In this document: positions 27,438 through 37,133 of the stretch, one piece after another
Position numbering within the stretch: the stretch's first letter is position 1
Layout of the letters: the number at the start of each line of letters is the position of its first letter
Source: Atopobiaceae bacterium
GTDB taxonomy: Bacteria; Actinomycetota; Coriobacteriia; Coriobacteriales; Atopobiaceae
Reading direction: 5' to 3'
Assembly (NCBI GenBank): GCA_902834555.1
Contig: CADFJN010000010.1
Span: 1-64,000, forward strand
DNA: 64,000 bases
Position numbers and translations under genes: made by a program
Notes under the pieces: generated by a model
What the model saw: the letters and a program-made list of their open reading frames with translations, nothing else
Databases searched by the model: none
Told to the model about the DNA's origin: nothing

Positions 27438-29841
27438 GGGTCTCCTCCAGTCTGTCCGCAAGGCGGGCGATGCCCCCGCCGGCATTGGCAAGGGCAATCG
27501 AGCGGTTGTAGAGCATATCGAACAGGACGCACGAGAGCACGCCCGTGACGATGACCAAGACACACATACTAAGCGTGAGGGGGGCAACCATGAAGAAGGC
27601 ACCAAAAACCGTACACCCGACGGCAACAATCGCCGCAACCGTTACGAGAAGCGCAGTACGCAGAGGCGTCAGAGGCTGAGAGATGCGCCAGATGAGGCGT
27701 ATGCCGACGATTGCAACGAGCAGCATGCATACGGTGGAAGTCTCGGCAAAATCCATGGGCATGATGCGCTCGGCGGCGAGAGCCACGACGAGCGCCACCG
27801 TGATGCCAGCCGAAGCGGGAAGTGAACGTGCCAGTACGTGACCAAGGAAGCCGCCACTCACGCGGTCGTGGTTTGGTTCAAGCGCAAGGACGAACGACGG
27901 AATGCCGATGATGGCAGCCGAGATAAGCGACATCTGTATGGGAATGAAGGGATACGGCGGGAAGAAGATGCACACTAGCGCGAGAACTGCCGTGTAGACG
28001 GTCTTGACGAGGAAGAGCGAAGCCGAGCGCTGGAGGTTGTTGATCGAGCGGCGGCCCTCGGCAACGACCTCGGGCATGTGGGAGAAGTCATTGTCGGCAA
28101 GGACGATCTCTGAGACGTTGCGAGCCGCGGCAGAGCCGGAGGCCACCGAGATTGAGCAGTCTGCCTCGCGCAGCGCGAGCACGTCGTTCACGCCGTCGCC
28201 AGTCATGGCAACCACGTGGCCGTCCGCGCGGAGGGCACGCACGAGCGAGCGCTTCTGCTCGGGTGTCACCCGACCAAAGACGTGGTAGCGGCGTGCGGCG
28301 GCAGCGAGGTCCTCATCGGTCTTAAGCGTCGTGGCGTCAACGGCTTGCTCCGCGTGGGGCACGCCCGCTCTTGCCGCGATGGCCGAGACGGTCGTAGGGT
28401 CGTCGCCAGAGATGACGCGCAGGTCAACGCCCTGCTCGATGAAGTAGCGCATGGTTTGTGGGGCCGTAGCGCGAAGCTCGTCCTGTATGCCGACCACGCC
28501 GAGAAGCGACGCCTTGCCAAGGGGAGCCCCCTCGGCGTCGAAGCCCGTGACCTCGCAGACAACAAGCACGCGCTCGCAGGGGTCAAAGCCGGCCGCAAGG
28601 TCTGCCGCCTGAGCCACGCCCGTCTCGTCCAGCACAAAGCGCGCGGCTCCCAGAACAAGGGCCTGGCCCTCTGACGTCACGCAGCCAGAGCACTTGCGCC
28701 GCGAGTTGAAGGGGACCACGCGCAGCGGAGCCCCTCCCCTCTCGACGCCAGCTTTGTTTGCGTAGGCGAGAAGCGCCTGCGCCGTGTCGTTTGCGTCGCC
28801 CTCGGACGCGCGGACGACCTCTGCCAGTGCCTTGTCGACCTCGGACAGCGTGTGGCCAGGCGCGGGCTTGACGTGCGAGACCTCCATGCGGCCTGTGGTG
28901 ATGGTCCCCGTCTTGTCGAGGCACAGCGTGTCCACGCGCGCGAGCGTCTCAACGCAGTAGGTCTGCTGCACGAGGACCTTGCGCGAGGCCAGGCGCGTGG
29001 TGGCAATGGCAAGGACGCTCGATGTGAGAAGCACCAGACCCTGCGGAATCATGCCTACCACGGCGGCAACAGCCGAGAGGATGGCGTCATCGAGCGTGGC
29101 GCCGTCCATGAAGAGCGTGCGCAGGAAGAGGCCAATACCAAGCGGGAAGAGCGCATAGGTGCCCAGTCGAATGATTGCCCTCAGCGAGTCGAGAATCTGG
29201 GAGCGCACGGGCTTCACGTACTTGGCCTCGGCGTTGATACGCGCGGCATAGCCATCCTGCCCCACCTTGGTCACGCGGGCGAGAAGGTCACCAGAGTCAA
29301 TGAAGCTGCCGCTTAGAAGCATGTCGCCGGGTCCCTTTGGAACGGGGCGGCTCTCGCCCGTGAGGAGGGACTCGTCCATGTGGACCTGGCCCTTGAGCAC
29401 CACGGAGTCTGCGGGGACCTGCTCGCCATGCGCCAGGAGAATGCAGTCGTCGAGCACCAGCTCGGAGGGAAGCATCTCCACCACCTGGCCGTCGCGCATC
29501 ACGCGGACGCGCTTCTCGGTTAGGATCGAGAGCCTGTCGACCATACGCTTTGCACGGATCTCCTGGAAGACACCGATGACCAGGTTGCAGATCACCACGC
29601 CCATGAAGAGCAGGTTTCGCCACTGGCCCGTGATGGCCACGAGAACCGCCATGCCAACGTTGACACCGTTGAAGAGGGTGAACGTGTGCTCGGCCAAAAT
29701 CCGGCGCACGGATTTTGTCTTGACGTCGGTGTTGGCGTTGGTCTTCCCGGCGGCAACGCGCTCCTCGACCTCGGCGGAAGAGAGACCCTCGACGTTTGTC
29801 TTGGGCTTGTCCCCGGTGGCAGGTGTGGTGTTGCGCGTCAT
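27397..29841 (-). CDS. Cation-transporting P-type ATPase (CtpE-like)
   Basis: 814-aa P-type ATPase. Actuator motif LTGES, phosphorylation motif CLDKTGTITTG (catalytic Asp), and hinge motif MTGDGVNDVLAL are intact. The fourth membrane helix reads GMIPQGLVLL, close to the PEGL motif of calcium-type pumps; the layout (four helices, cytoplasmic domains, six helices, no N-terminal metal domain) resembles mycobacterial CtpE. No CPC motif, so not a heavy-metal pump. The ion is most likely calcium or magnesium, but this is not proven by sequence. ATG 29841 has a GAGGGGAG site upstream. Confidence 0.85.
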   Translation of the reverse strand: MTRNTTPATGDKPKTNVEGLSSAEVEERVAAGKTNANTDVKTKSVRRILAEHTFTLFNGVNVGMAVLVAITGQWRNLLFMGVVICNLVIGVFQEIRAKRMVDRLSILTEKRVRVMRDGQVVEMLPSELVLDDCILLAHGEQVPADSVVLKGQVHMDESLLTGESRPVPKGPGDMLLSGSFIDSGDLLARVTKVGQDGYAARINAEAKYVKPVRSQILDSLRAIIRLGTYALFPLGIGLFLRTLFMDGATLDDAILSAVAAVVGMIPQGLVLLTSSVLAIATTRLASRKVLVQQTYCVETLARVDTLCLDKTGTITTGRMEVSHVKPAPGHTLSEVDKALAEVVRASEGDANDTAQALLAYANKAGVERGGAPLRVVPFNSRRKCSGCVTSEGQALVLGAARFVLDETGVAQAADLAAGFDPCERVLVVCEVTGFDAEGAPLGKASLLGVVGIQDELRATAPQTMRYFIEQGVDLRVISGDDPTTVSAIAARAGVPHAEQAVDATTLKTDEDLAAAARRYHVFGRVTPEQKRSLVRALRADGHVVAMTGDGVNDVLALREADCSISVASGSAAARNVSEIVLADNDFSHMPEVVAEGRRSINNLQRSASLFLVKTVYTAVLALVCIFFPPYPFIPIQMSLISAAIIGIPSFVLALEPNHDRVSGGFLGHVLARSLPASAGITVALVVALAAERIMPMDFAETSTVCMLLVAIVGIRLIWRISQPLTPLRTALLVTVAAIVAVGCTVFGAFFMVAPLTLSMCVLVIVTGVLSCVLFDMLYNRSIALANAGGGIARLADRLEETHVTHRRNVKHRGV

Positions 29842-29993
29842 GGTCTCCCCTCGCTTAGGCTGCCGCAGGGCAGCGGGTGCCGAATGTCCATTGTATGCGA
29901 GCGGCCCAAACGGGCGCGGATCGACTTGGGTGTTGTGGGCGAGTCGTGACGATGTCAATCCACGGTGACGGTAGCCAAGTTTGGAAGATTGCC

Positions 29994-29999
29994 TATAAT
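29994..29999 (+). promoter_or_regulatory. -10 box of the tRNA-Arg gene
   Basis: A perfect TATAAT lies 11 nt before the mature tRNA 5' end. No convincing -35 element is seen 17 nt upstream. Confidence 0.55.
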
Positions 30000-30010
30000 C
30001 AAAGGCCGTT

Positions 30011-30087
30011 GGCCCCGTAGCTCAGTGGATTAGAGCGTTCGCCTCCGGAGCGAAAGGTCGTGGGTTCGAACCCCACCGGGGTCACCA
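30011..30087 (+). tRNA. tRNA-Arg (anticodon CCG)
   Basis: 77-nt cloverleaf with encoded CCA. Acceptor GGCCCCG pairs with CGGGGTC (one G-U), D stem GCTC/GAGC, anticodon stem TTCGC/GCGAA with loop CTCCGGA (anticodon CCG, 30045-30047), T arm GTGGG/CCCAC with TTCGAAC. It reads CGG codons, common in this GC-rich genome. A terminator follows at 30101. I looked for an integrated element downstream and found none. Confidence 0.97.
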
Positions 30088-30100
30088 GGTGCACACGCAG

Positions 30101-30133
30101 CCCAGGGTGCTTGTCACCCTGGGTGTTTTCTTG
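30101..30133 (+). terminator. Rho-independent terminator of tRNA-Arg
   Basis: A 9-bp perfect stem (30101-30109 with 30115-30123, 5-nt loop) followed by TGTTTTCTT. Confidence 0.85.
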
Positions 30134-30203
30134 GCAACGGAGCGAAGTTCTTCTCGCCAGTCCCCTCTCGACAGCCCCGTCGCTGCCCCTCTCGGCAGAC
30201 TTT

Positions 30204-30278
30204 AGCTCCTTTTCTTAATAACGCCATGCGTTACCTGGTCAAACGTCGACTCGTTTTAAGAAAAGGAGCTATTCTCCG
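30204..30278. repeat. Dispersed inverted-repeat element, copy 1
   Basis: Perfect 15-bp arms 30204-30218 and 30256-30270 around a 37-nt centre. The right arm plus flank (30252-30278) matches copy 2 at 51830-51856 at 25 of 27 positions, and the centre is also similar. No open frame is shared. It sits alone in the 420-nt gap between tRNA-Arg and aroF; the rest of that gap holds only the tRNA terminator and a short hairpin at 30469-30489 before aroF. Confidence 0.7.
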
Positions 30279-30507
30279 AGAAATAATCGGGGCGCAGCCG
30301 AGAAACAAACGAAGCGCGGGCGAGAGGTGCCTCGGGAGCATACGGGCGCAGCCCAGCCACAGCCCAGCGAGCGTGCCCCAGCAATAGTTCACCTTTGTTA
30401 ACGCCGCAGGCACAAGCCCTGCAAAGAGACTCCCCCGTGGTAGCATTCCAATCCCTATGTGACAAGATGGCCGCTGTCTACACGCGGCCTCGGAAAGGTA
30501 TGCCACC

Positions 30508-31536
30508 ATGATTGCAGTAGTTAAAGAGACAGCCACCCAAGACCAGCTTGACCACTTCGTCAAGTGGATCGAGGGACGCGGCTTCAAGACCAACGTCTCC
30601 CAGGGCGACAACGAGACCATCGTCGGGATCATTGGAGACACCACCCAGATTGACCCGTTCCTTCTCGAGTCCATGGACATCATCGAGCGCGTCCAGCGCG
30701 TCTCGGAGCCCTTCAAGAAGGCCAACCGCAAGTTCCACCCAGAGGACACGATCGTAGACTGCGGTCACGGCGTCAAGATTGGCGGCGGCAACTTCCAGGT
30801 CATCGCCGGGCCGTGCTCGGTGGAGGGGAAGAACCTCTTCGACATCGCCCGCGCCGTCAAGGCATCCGGGGCAACCATGCTCCGCGGTGGCGCCTACAAG
30901 CCCCGCACCAGCCCGTACTCCTACCAGGGCATGGGCGAGAAGGGCCTCGACCTTCTCGTCGAGGCGTCGGCCGAGCTAGACATGCCCATCGTGACCGAGG
31001 TCATGGACCCGCGCGACGTCCAGCTCTTCCTCGACAAGGGCATCGACGTCATGCAGATTGGCGCTCGCAACGCCCAGAACTTCCCGCTGCTTCGCGAGGT
31101 GGGCAAGACCCAGGTGCCCGTCCTCCTCAAGCGCGGCCTCTCCGAGACCATCGACGAGCTCCTCATGGGCGCCGAGTACATCATGAGCGAGGGCAACCCC
31201 AACGTAATCCTGTGCGAGCGCGGCATTCGCACGTTTGAGACGCGCACGAGAAACACCTTTGACGTGAACGCGATCCCCGTCTTGCACCACCTCTCCCACC
31301 TGCCGGTTGTTGGCGACCCCAGCCACGCCACGGGCTACACCCGCTACGTGCGCCCGGCTGCCTACGCCGCGACGGCCGCAGGCGCCGACGGTCTTGAGAT
31401 CGAGGTCCACAACAACCCCAGCGAGGCCTGGTCCGACGGAGCCCAGGCGCTCACCCCGGCCCAGTTCGAAGACGCCATGCGCCGCATCCGCCTCATCCGC
31501 GAGGCTGTGACCGCACCCGTCGAGGAGGCAAAGTGA
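30508..31536 (+). CDS. aroF: 3-deoxy-7-phosphoheptulonate synthase (DAHP synthase)
   Basis: First step of the shikimate pathway: PEP + erythrose 4-phosphate to DAHP. 342 aa of the class I beta type. The N-terminal 70 residues form a ferredoxin-like regulatory domain (MIAVVKETATQDQLDHFV), then the barrel with AGPCSVEG, RGGAYKPRTSPYSYQG, EVMD and LKRGLS. ATG 30508 follows GGAAAGG by 9 nt. The gene opens the supercluster and overlaps tyrA by 4 nt. A GGCCGC/GCGGCC hairpin lies just upstream. Confidence 0.95.
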   Translation: MIAVVKETATQDQLDHFVKWIEGRGFKTNVSQGDNETIVGIIGDTTQIDPFLLESMDIIERVQRVSEPFKKANRKFHPEDTIVDCGHGVKIGGGNFQVIAGPCSVEGKNLFDIARAVKASGATMLRGGAYKPRTSPYSYQGMGEKGLDLLVEASAELDMPIVTEVMDPRDVQLFLDKGIDVMQIGARNAQNFPLLREVGKTQVPVLLKRGLSETIDELLMGAEYIMSEGNPNVILCERGIRTFETRTRNTFDVNAIPVLHHLSHLPVVGDPSHATGYTRYVRPAAYAATAAGADGLEIEVHNNPSEAWSDGAQALTPAQFEDAMRRIRLIREAVTAPVEEAK

Positions 31537-32420
31537 TGGCCGAGAATAACCAGCGCTCCGGTTCCTCCACCTTTGTCCCCGACCGCGTGGGCGTCGTTGG
31601 CCTGGGCCTCATGGGCGGCTCGTTTGCCAAGGCGCTTGCGGCTGCGGGGCGCGAGGTGTACGGCTGGAACCGCACGCATTCCGTCACCGAGATGGCAGAG
31701 ATAGAAACCATCGCCGGCGAGCTCACCGACGAGGCGATTCCCACCTGTGAGCTCATCATCCTCGCGGGCTACCCACAGGTGAGCATCGACTGGCTGGGAG
31801 AGATGGCCAACCTCATCTCGCCGGGTGCAATCGTCATTGACACCGTGGGCGTCAAGCGCATCATCTGCGAGCGCTGCGACAAAATCTCTGAGGACCAGCC
31901 CTGGACCTTCGTGGGCTGCCACCCCATGGCAGGCACCCAGTACTCCGGCTTTGCGCACGCCCGCGCGAACATGTTCCACAACGCGCCCATGGTCGTGGTG
32001 CCCCCGCAGATGGACGACTTCGAGCGTGTGGCCATCCTGGAGCGCCTGAAGCACCTGCTCGAGCCGTGCGGCTTTGGATCGTTCACGCTCTCAACTGCTG
32101 AGAACCACGACCGCATGATTGCTTACACCTCGCAGCTCGCGCACGTGGTCTCCAACGCTTACGTCAAGAGCCCCACGGCGCAGGAGCACAAGGGCTTCTC
32201 GGCCGGCTCGTACAAGGACCTCACGCGCGTGGCTCGACTCAATGCCCCCATGTGGACCGAGCTCTTCCTTGACAACGCCGACAACCTCTCGCGCGAGGTG
32301 GGCACCATCATCGAGAACCTCCAGGCCTACAAGGACGCCATCGACGCTCACGATGCCGAGAAGCTCCAGGCACTGCTCGCGGAGGGCGACCGCCTCAAGA
32401 GGGAGGCCGAGGCCCGATGA
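31533..32420 (+). CDS. tyrA: Prephenate dehydrogenase
   Basis: Tyrosine branch: NAD(P)-dependent oxidative decarboxylation of prephenate. 295 aa. Rossmann motif VGVVGLGLMGGSFA near residue 20 and a conserved catalytic-region GCHPMAGTQYSGF. No chorismate-mutase or ACT domain is present, so feedback control must come from elsewhere. Overlaps aroF and aroB by 4 nt each. Confidence 0.94.
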   Translation: MMAENNQRSGSSTFVPDRVGVVGLGLMGGSFAKALAAAGREVYGWNRTHSVTEMAEIETIAGELTDEAIPTCELIILAGYPQVSIDWLGEMANLISPGAIVIDTVGVKRIICERCDKISEDQPWTFVGCHPMAGTQYSGFAHARANMFHNAPMVVVPPQMDDFERVAILERLKHLLEPCGFGSFTLSTAENHDRMIAYTSQLAHVVSNAYVKSPTAQEHKGFSAGSYKDLTRVARLNAPMWTELFLDNADNLSREVGTIIENLQAYKDAIDAHDAEKLQALLAEGDRLKREAEAR

Positions 32421-33508
32421 GCGAGATACACGTCATCCCCGTACACACGCCCTCCCGCTCGTACGAGGTCCACGTTGGCCGCGGGCTTCTCGGTTCGATG
32501 GGCTCTCTTGTCGCCAAGGCATGCCCCAAGGTCACGCACGTTGCCCTCGTCTCGGACTCAAACGTGGCACCGCTCTACGCGGGCCCCGTCAAAGAGTCGC
32601 TTGAGGCTGCGGGCATTGCAGTCTCGACCATCACCTTCCCCGCGGGTGAGGAGCACAAGCGCCTCGCGACGCTGGGGTACATCCTCGAGCGCATGGCGCA
32701 GGCGGGCCTCACGCGCTCCGACGCCGTCGTGGCCGTGGGCGGAGGCGTCACGGGTGACATGGCCGGCCTTGCCGCAGCCCTCTACCAGCGCGGTATTCAG
32801 GTGGTCCAGGTGCCCACGTCGCTTCTCGCGATGGTCGACTCTTCCGTGGGCGGCAAGACCGCCGTGGACCTGGAAGCCGGCAAGAACCTTGCCGGGGCCT
32901 TCCTCCAGCCTTCGCTGGTCGTTGCCGACATCGACTGCTTGGCCACCGTCTCGCCCGAGCTGCTGCGCGACTCGTGCGGCGAGATGATCAAGCACGGTGT
33001 GCTTGCAGATGAGAAGCTCTTTGACCAGCTATTCGAGGACCCCGCGTGCGCGGCCGGCTTTGACCCCGACAAGCTCGTGGACATTGTTGCCAGAAACGTC
33101 CAGATCAAGCGCGACGTGGTCGACGCGGACGAGCAGGAGCACGGGCGTCGCCAAACGCTCAACCTGGGCCACACCATCGGTCACGCCATCGAGGCGGCAA
33201 GTGACTTCAAACTGGGCCACGGGAGCTGCGTCGCTGCAGGCCTCTGCTGCGTTGCCCGCGCCTCCGCACGCCTTGGCTGGTGTGAGCAGAACGTCGCGGA
33301 CCGCATCGTGGCCTGCGTCGAGGCTTACGGGCTTCCCACTAACACGGACATCGACCACGAAACGCTCCTCGAATACGCGGCACGCGACAAGAAGCGCCGC
33401 TCCGACGGCGTGACCCTCGTGGTGCCCGCGCGCATTGGCGCAGTCGAGCTGCGCAAGATCTCACTCGAGGAACTCCGCCACGTGATCGACCTCGGCTGCG
33501 GGGAGTAG
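32417..33508 (+). CDS. aroB: 3-dehydroquinate synthase
   Basis: Second shikimate step (DAHP to 3-dehydroquinate), NAD- and metal-dependent. 363 aa. NAD-binding GGGVTGDMAGLAAA, PTSLLAMVDSSVGGKTAVD, and metal ligands in NLGHTIGHAIE and the LGHGSCVAAG segment are all intact. Overlaps tyrA by 4 nt and stops 3 nt before aroA. Confidence 0.96.
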   Translation: MSEIHVIPVHTPSRSYEVHVGRGLLGSMGSLVAKACPKVTHVALVSDSNVAPLYAGPVKESLEAAGIAVSTITFPAGEEHKRLATLGYILERMAQAGLTRSDAVVAVGGGVTGDMAGLAAALYQRGIQVVQVPTSLLAMVDSSVGGKTAVDLEAGKNLAGAFLQPSLVVADIDCLATVSPELLRDSCGEMIKHGVLADEKLFDQLFEDPACAAGFDPDKLVDIVARNVQIKRDVVDADEQEHGRRQTLNLGHTIGHAIEAASDFKLGHGSCVAAGLCCVARASARLGWCEQNVADRIVACVEAYGLPTNTDIDHETLLEYAARDKKRRSDGVTLVVPARIGAVELRKISLEELRHVIDLGCGE

Positions 33509-33511
33509 CGC

Positions 33512-34822
33512 ATGGACGTGACCATCCATCCCGCACCGCTTCACGGCACCATTCCTGCCATCGCCTCGAAGTCGATGGCACACAGGCTGCTCATCACGGC
33601 AGCGCTTTGCCCTGGGACCACAGACATCAATTGCAACGCAACCTCCAAGGACATCGAGGCCACCGTCAGTTGCCTGGAGGCGCTTGGCGCACGCATCGCG
33701 AGCACGCGCTTGGGCTTTAGGGTGAATCCCCTTCCCGGCACGAGCGCCACGGACAACATCCGGCAGGCCACGCCGGGGGCGTACCTAGACTGCGGCGAGT
33801 CTGGCTCGACGCTTCGCTTCATGCTTCCGGTCGTTGCAGCGCTTGGACGCGGGGGCAGCCTCGATGGTCACGGCCGCTTGGCCGAGCGCCCCCTCTCGCC
33901 CCTCTACGAGGAGCTCGTCTGCCATGGTGTCACGCTCTCCACGCGCGGGAGGCTTCCCCTCGAGGTCTCGGGCACACTCCTGCCGGGTCGCTTCTCCATC
34001 CCCGGGAATGTCTCGTCCCAGTTTGTGAGCGGCCTGCTCATGGCAGCCCCGCTCCTCTCGGCGCCCAGCGAGATCGTAGTCACTGAGCCCGTTGAGTCGC
34101 GTTCCTACATCCGCCTCACCATTCGCGCGCTCGCCGAGTTTGGCGTCGACGTGGGCGTGACGCACGAGACCGTGGACGGCGACCGTGCCACGGTCCTCTC
34201 GGTCTCCCCTGCCCGCGGCGCCGTCTCGCCGGGCACCGTGACGGTCGAGGGCGACTGGTCCAACGCCGCCTTCTGGCTTGCAGCCGGTACCGTTGCCGGG
34301 GGCGTCTCGGTGAGCGGGCTCGACCTTGCGAGCGCACAGGGCGACCGTGCCATCATGGCCTGCGCCGCCGCGTTTGGCGCGCGCGTGGGACGCTCTGGCA
34401 ACGTTGCCTCCACGACTCCCGACGCTCTGCGCGGCCGCACCATCGACGTGCGAGACACGCCTGACCTCGTGCCCCCGCTTGCCGCCATCGCCGCAAATGC
34501 CACGGGCACCACCGTCATCGCCAACGCCGGCCGCCTTCGCCTCAAGGAGTCAGACCGTCTGAAGACCGTGCGAGCGGCCCTCACGGCCATGGGGGCCAGC
34601 GTCGAGGAAGAGCCCGATGCCCTTGTCATCCATGGCAAGGGGCCGCTTTCCGGTGGCACGGTGGACGCGGCGAACGACCACCGCATCGCCATGATGGCGG
34701 CAATTGCCGGTGCCAACGCAACAGGCCCCACAACCATCCGCGGCGCCGAGTGCGTCGCCAAGTCGTACCCACGCTTCTTCGAGGACTTCCGCGCCCTCGG
34801 AGGCATTGCAGAGGAAGGATAG
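33512..34822 (+). CDS. aroA: 3-phosphoshikimate 1-carboxyvinyltransferase (EPSP synthase)
   Basis: Sixth shikimate step, joining PEP to shikimate 3-phosphate. 436 aa. Motifs: SKSMAHRLLITAAL at the N-terminus, DCGESGSTLRFMLP, and LRLKESDRL near the C-terminus with NDHRIAMM. It uses the second PEP of the pathway. It ends 2 nt before aroC. Confidence 0.95.
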   Translation: MDVTIHPAPLHGTIPAIASKSMAHRLLITAALCPGTTDINCNATSKDIEATVSCLEALGARIASTRLGFRVNPLPGTSATDNIRQATPGAYLDCGESGSTLRFMLPVVAALGRGGSLDGHGRLAERPLSPLYEELVCHGVTLSTRGRLPLEVSGTLLPGRFSIPGNVSSQFVSGLLMAAPLLSAPSEIVVTEPVESRSYIRLTIRALAEFGVDVGVTHETVDGDRATVLSVSPARGAVSPGTVTVEGDWSNAAFWLAAGTVAGGVSVSGLDLASAQGDRAIMACAAAFGARVGRSGNVASTTPDALRGRTIDVRDTPDLVPPLAAIAANATGTTVIANAGRLRLKESDRLKTVRAALTAMGASVEEEPDALVIHGKGPLSGGTVDAANDHRIAMMAAIAGANATGPTTIRGAECVAKSYPRFFEDFRALGGIAEEG

Positions 34823-34824
34823 AG

Positions 34825-35940
34825 ATGCCCTCGAGCTTTGGACAGACGCTTCGTGTCACCGTGTTTGGACAGTCTCACTCCCCCGCCATCGGCTGCGTTG
34901 TCGAGGGTCTGCCCTCAGGCATCGTTGTTGACCAAGACGCCCTTGCTGCCTTCATGGCACGTCGCGCGCCCGGCCAGGGCAGCTGGACCACGCCCCGCCG
35001 CGAGGAGGACCGCCCCCGAATCGTAAGCGGCCTGAACGTCCATGGCGCCACATGCGGGGCTCCCCTTGCCGCCATCATCGAGAACACCGACACACGCTCG
35101 GGTGACTACGACAACCTCCTCAAGGTGCCGCGTCCCGGCCACGCCGACCTCACCGCATGGGAGAAGTGGCACGGCAACCAGGATGTCCCCGGCGGCGGAC
35201 ACTTCTCCGGCCGTCTTACCGCGCCCCTGTGCGTAGCGGGCGGCATCGCCCTCCAGGTGCTCGCGGCGCGCGGTGTGCGCATTGGCGCCCACCTGCTCTC
35301 CGTTGCCAGCGTCGAGGACGAGCGCTTTGACGCCCTCGACAACTCCCCCGCTGCCCAGGCGCACCTCGCCGAGCAGCTCGACATGCTCGCGTCCGGTCCG
35401 CGTTTCCCCACGATCGACGCGGACGCCGGCACGCGCATGCTCGCAGCCATCGATGACGCGCGTCGCAGCCTTGACTCCGTTGGTGGCGTCATCGAGTGCG
35501 TTGCCTGCGGCATGCCTGCGGGCGCAGGCTCGCCCATGTTCGACGGCATCGAGAACATGCTCGCCCGGGCCGCGTTTGGCATCCCCGCCGTCAAGGGCAT
35601 CGAGTTCGGCCGCGGCTTTGAGGTGGCCCGCCTCCATGGCAGCGAGAACAACGACCCCTACGAAATGCGCGACGGCGTCCCCACGCCCAAGACCAACAAC
35701 GCTGGTGGCATCCTCGGCGGCATAACCACCGGTGCGCCCGTGCTCTTTAGGATCGCCATGAAGCCAACCTCGTCCATCGCGCACGAGCAGGATTCCGTCG
35801 ACCTCGAGAGCGGCACCAACGCCAAGCTCAGCGTGCACGGTCGCCATGACCCGTGCGTGGCCACGCGCGCCGTCCCCGTTGCCGAGGCCGTCTGCGCCCT
35901 CGTGCTTCTCGACGCCCTGCTCAGCTATCCAGCCGAGTAG
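34825..35940 (+). CDS. aroC: Chorismate synthase
   Basis: Last shikimate step: EPSP to chorismate, using reduced FMN. 371 aa from ATG 34825 (AGGAAGG just upstream); the frame is open earlier but only over the aroA end. Signatures: GESHS-like FGQSHSPAIGC, RRPGQG-like RRAPGQG, and the terminal RHDPCVATRAVPVAEA. Confidence 0.95.
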   Translation: MPSSFGQTLRVTVFGQSHSPAIGCVVEGLPSGIVVDQDALAAFMARRAPGQGSWTTPRREEDRPRIVSGLNVHGATCGAPLAAIIENTDTRSGDYDNLLKVPRPGHADLTAWEKWHGNQDVPGGGHFSGRLTAPLCVAGGIALQVLAARGVRIGAHLLSVASVEDERFDALDNSPAAQAHLAEQLDMLASGPRFPTIDADAGTRMLAAIDDARRSLDSVGGVIECVACGMPAGAGSPMFDGIENMLARAAFGIPAVKGIEFGRGFEVARLHGSENNDPYEMRDGVPTPKTNNAGGILGGITTGAPVLFRIAMKPTSSIAHEQDSVDLESGTNAKLSVHGRHDPCVATRAVPVAEAVCALVLLDALLSYPAE

Positions 35941-35984
35941 CCGCCAGACCAATGCCCCACCAAAGCGAACCGGAGATACGCACC

Positions 35985-37133
35985 ATGGAAGACCTCTCGG
36001 ACATCCGTCATGAGATCGATGACATAGACAACGCCATCCTCGACCTGTTCCAGCAGCGCATGGACTGCGCGGAGCGCGTGGCCGCCTACAAGCGCGCAAA
36101 CAACCTCCCAGTCCTCGACCGCTCGCGCGAGCGCGCACACATGGCGGCGCTCGCGGACAAGGCTCCCGAGGATCTGAGAACCTACACCGAGGTCCTGTTC
36201 CAGCTCCTCATGGAGGCCTCGCGAGCCCGCCAGGGCAAGCGCCTGGCGGCGGAGCATGCTCCCAAGGCGCTTGCAGCCATCGATCAGGCATGCAAGACGA
36301 CCGCAGACCTCTTCCCCCGCGAGGCCTACGTCGCCTGCCAGGGCGTAGAGGGCGCATACTCCCAGTTTGCGGCCGACCGCATCTTCAAGCACCCGCTCAT
36401 CTCATACTTCGAGTCCTTCGAGGGGGTGTTCCGCGCCGTCGAGACGGACTTCTCGCGCTACGGCGTGCTGCCCATCGAGAACTCCACGGCCGGCTCGGTG
36501 AACAAGGTCTACGACCTCATGATGCAGCACGATTTCCACATCGTGCGCACCACGCGTGTGAAGATTGACCACAACCTCCTGGCCAAGCCCGGCACCACGG
36601 TCGAGCAGATCCACGACGTCTACAGCCACGAGCAGGCAATTAACCAGTGTGCCGGGTTCATAGAGCGCATGGGGCTCACGCCCCACGTGGTCGAGAACAC
36701 GGCCATGGCGGCCAAGAGCGTGGCCGACAGCGACCGAACGGACGTGGCGGCCCTCTCGAGCCGCGCATGCGCCCAGCTCTACGGCCTTGACGTGCTCATG
36801 CGCGATGTCCAGGACCGAGACGACAACTATACGCGCTTTGCCTGCATCTCCAAGCAACTCGAGATCTACCCCGGCGCCGACCGCACCTCGCTCATGATCG
36901 TGGTGGATCACCGGCCCGGCACGCTCTTCAAGGTGCTCGCGAAGTTCTATGCGCTCGACATCAACATCATCAAGCTCGAGAGCCGCCCCATCCCCGGTCG
37001 CGACTTCGAGTTCATGTTCTACTTCGACGTGGAGTGCCCCGTCACGGCGCCAGAGTTCCGCACCCTCATGGCAACCATCGGCGACGCCTGCGAGGAGTGC
37101 CGCTACCTTGGCAGCTACTCGGAGGTGCTCTAG
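35985..37133 (+). CDS. pheA: Bifunctional chorismate mutase/prephenate dehydratase
   Basis: Phenylalanine branch: chorismate to prephenate to phenylpyruvate. 382 aa. AroQ-class chorismate mutase at about residues 4-90 (DIRHEIDDIDNAILDL, RM..AERVAAYK), prephenate dehydratase about 105-285 with a GVEGAYSQ start and IENSTAGSV, then an ACT domain from about 295 with the Phe-binding ESRPIPGRDFEFMFYFD motif, so it is probably inhibited by Phe. ATG 35985 has GGAG 9 nt upstream. It is 44 nt from aroC and directly abuts aroE-aroK. Confidence 0.94.
   Translation: MEDLSDIRHEIDDIDNAILDLFQQRMDCAERVAAYKRANNLPVLDRSRERAHMAALADKAPEDLRTYTEVLFQLLMEASRARQGKRLAAEHAPKALAAIDQACKTTADLFPREAYVACQGVEGAYSQFAADRIFKHPLISYFESFEGVFRAVETDFSRYGVLPIENSTAGSVNKVYDLMMQHDFHIVRTTRVKIDHNLLAKPGTTVEQIHDVYSHEQAINQCAGFIERMGLTPHVVENTAMAAKSVADSDRTDVAALSSRACAQLYGLDVLMRDVQDRDDNYTRFACISKQLEIYPGADRTSLMIVVDHRPGTLFKVLAKFYALDINIIKLESRPIPGRDFEFMFYFDVECPVTAPEFRTLMATIGDACEECRYLGSYSEVL

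Noticed and set aside
30011..30507. tRNA-Arg as an integration site
   Set aside because: No integrase, no repeated tRNA 3' end downstream; normal housekeeping genes follow.
30256..30749. Minus-strand open frames opposite aroF and its upstream region
   Set aside because: No homology, no ribosome site, and they overlap the repeat and the start of aroF.
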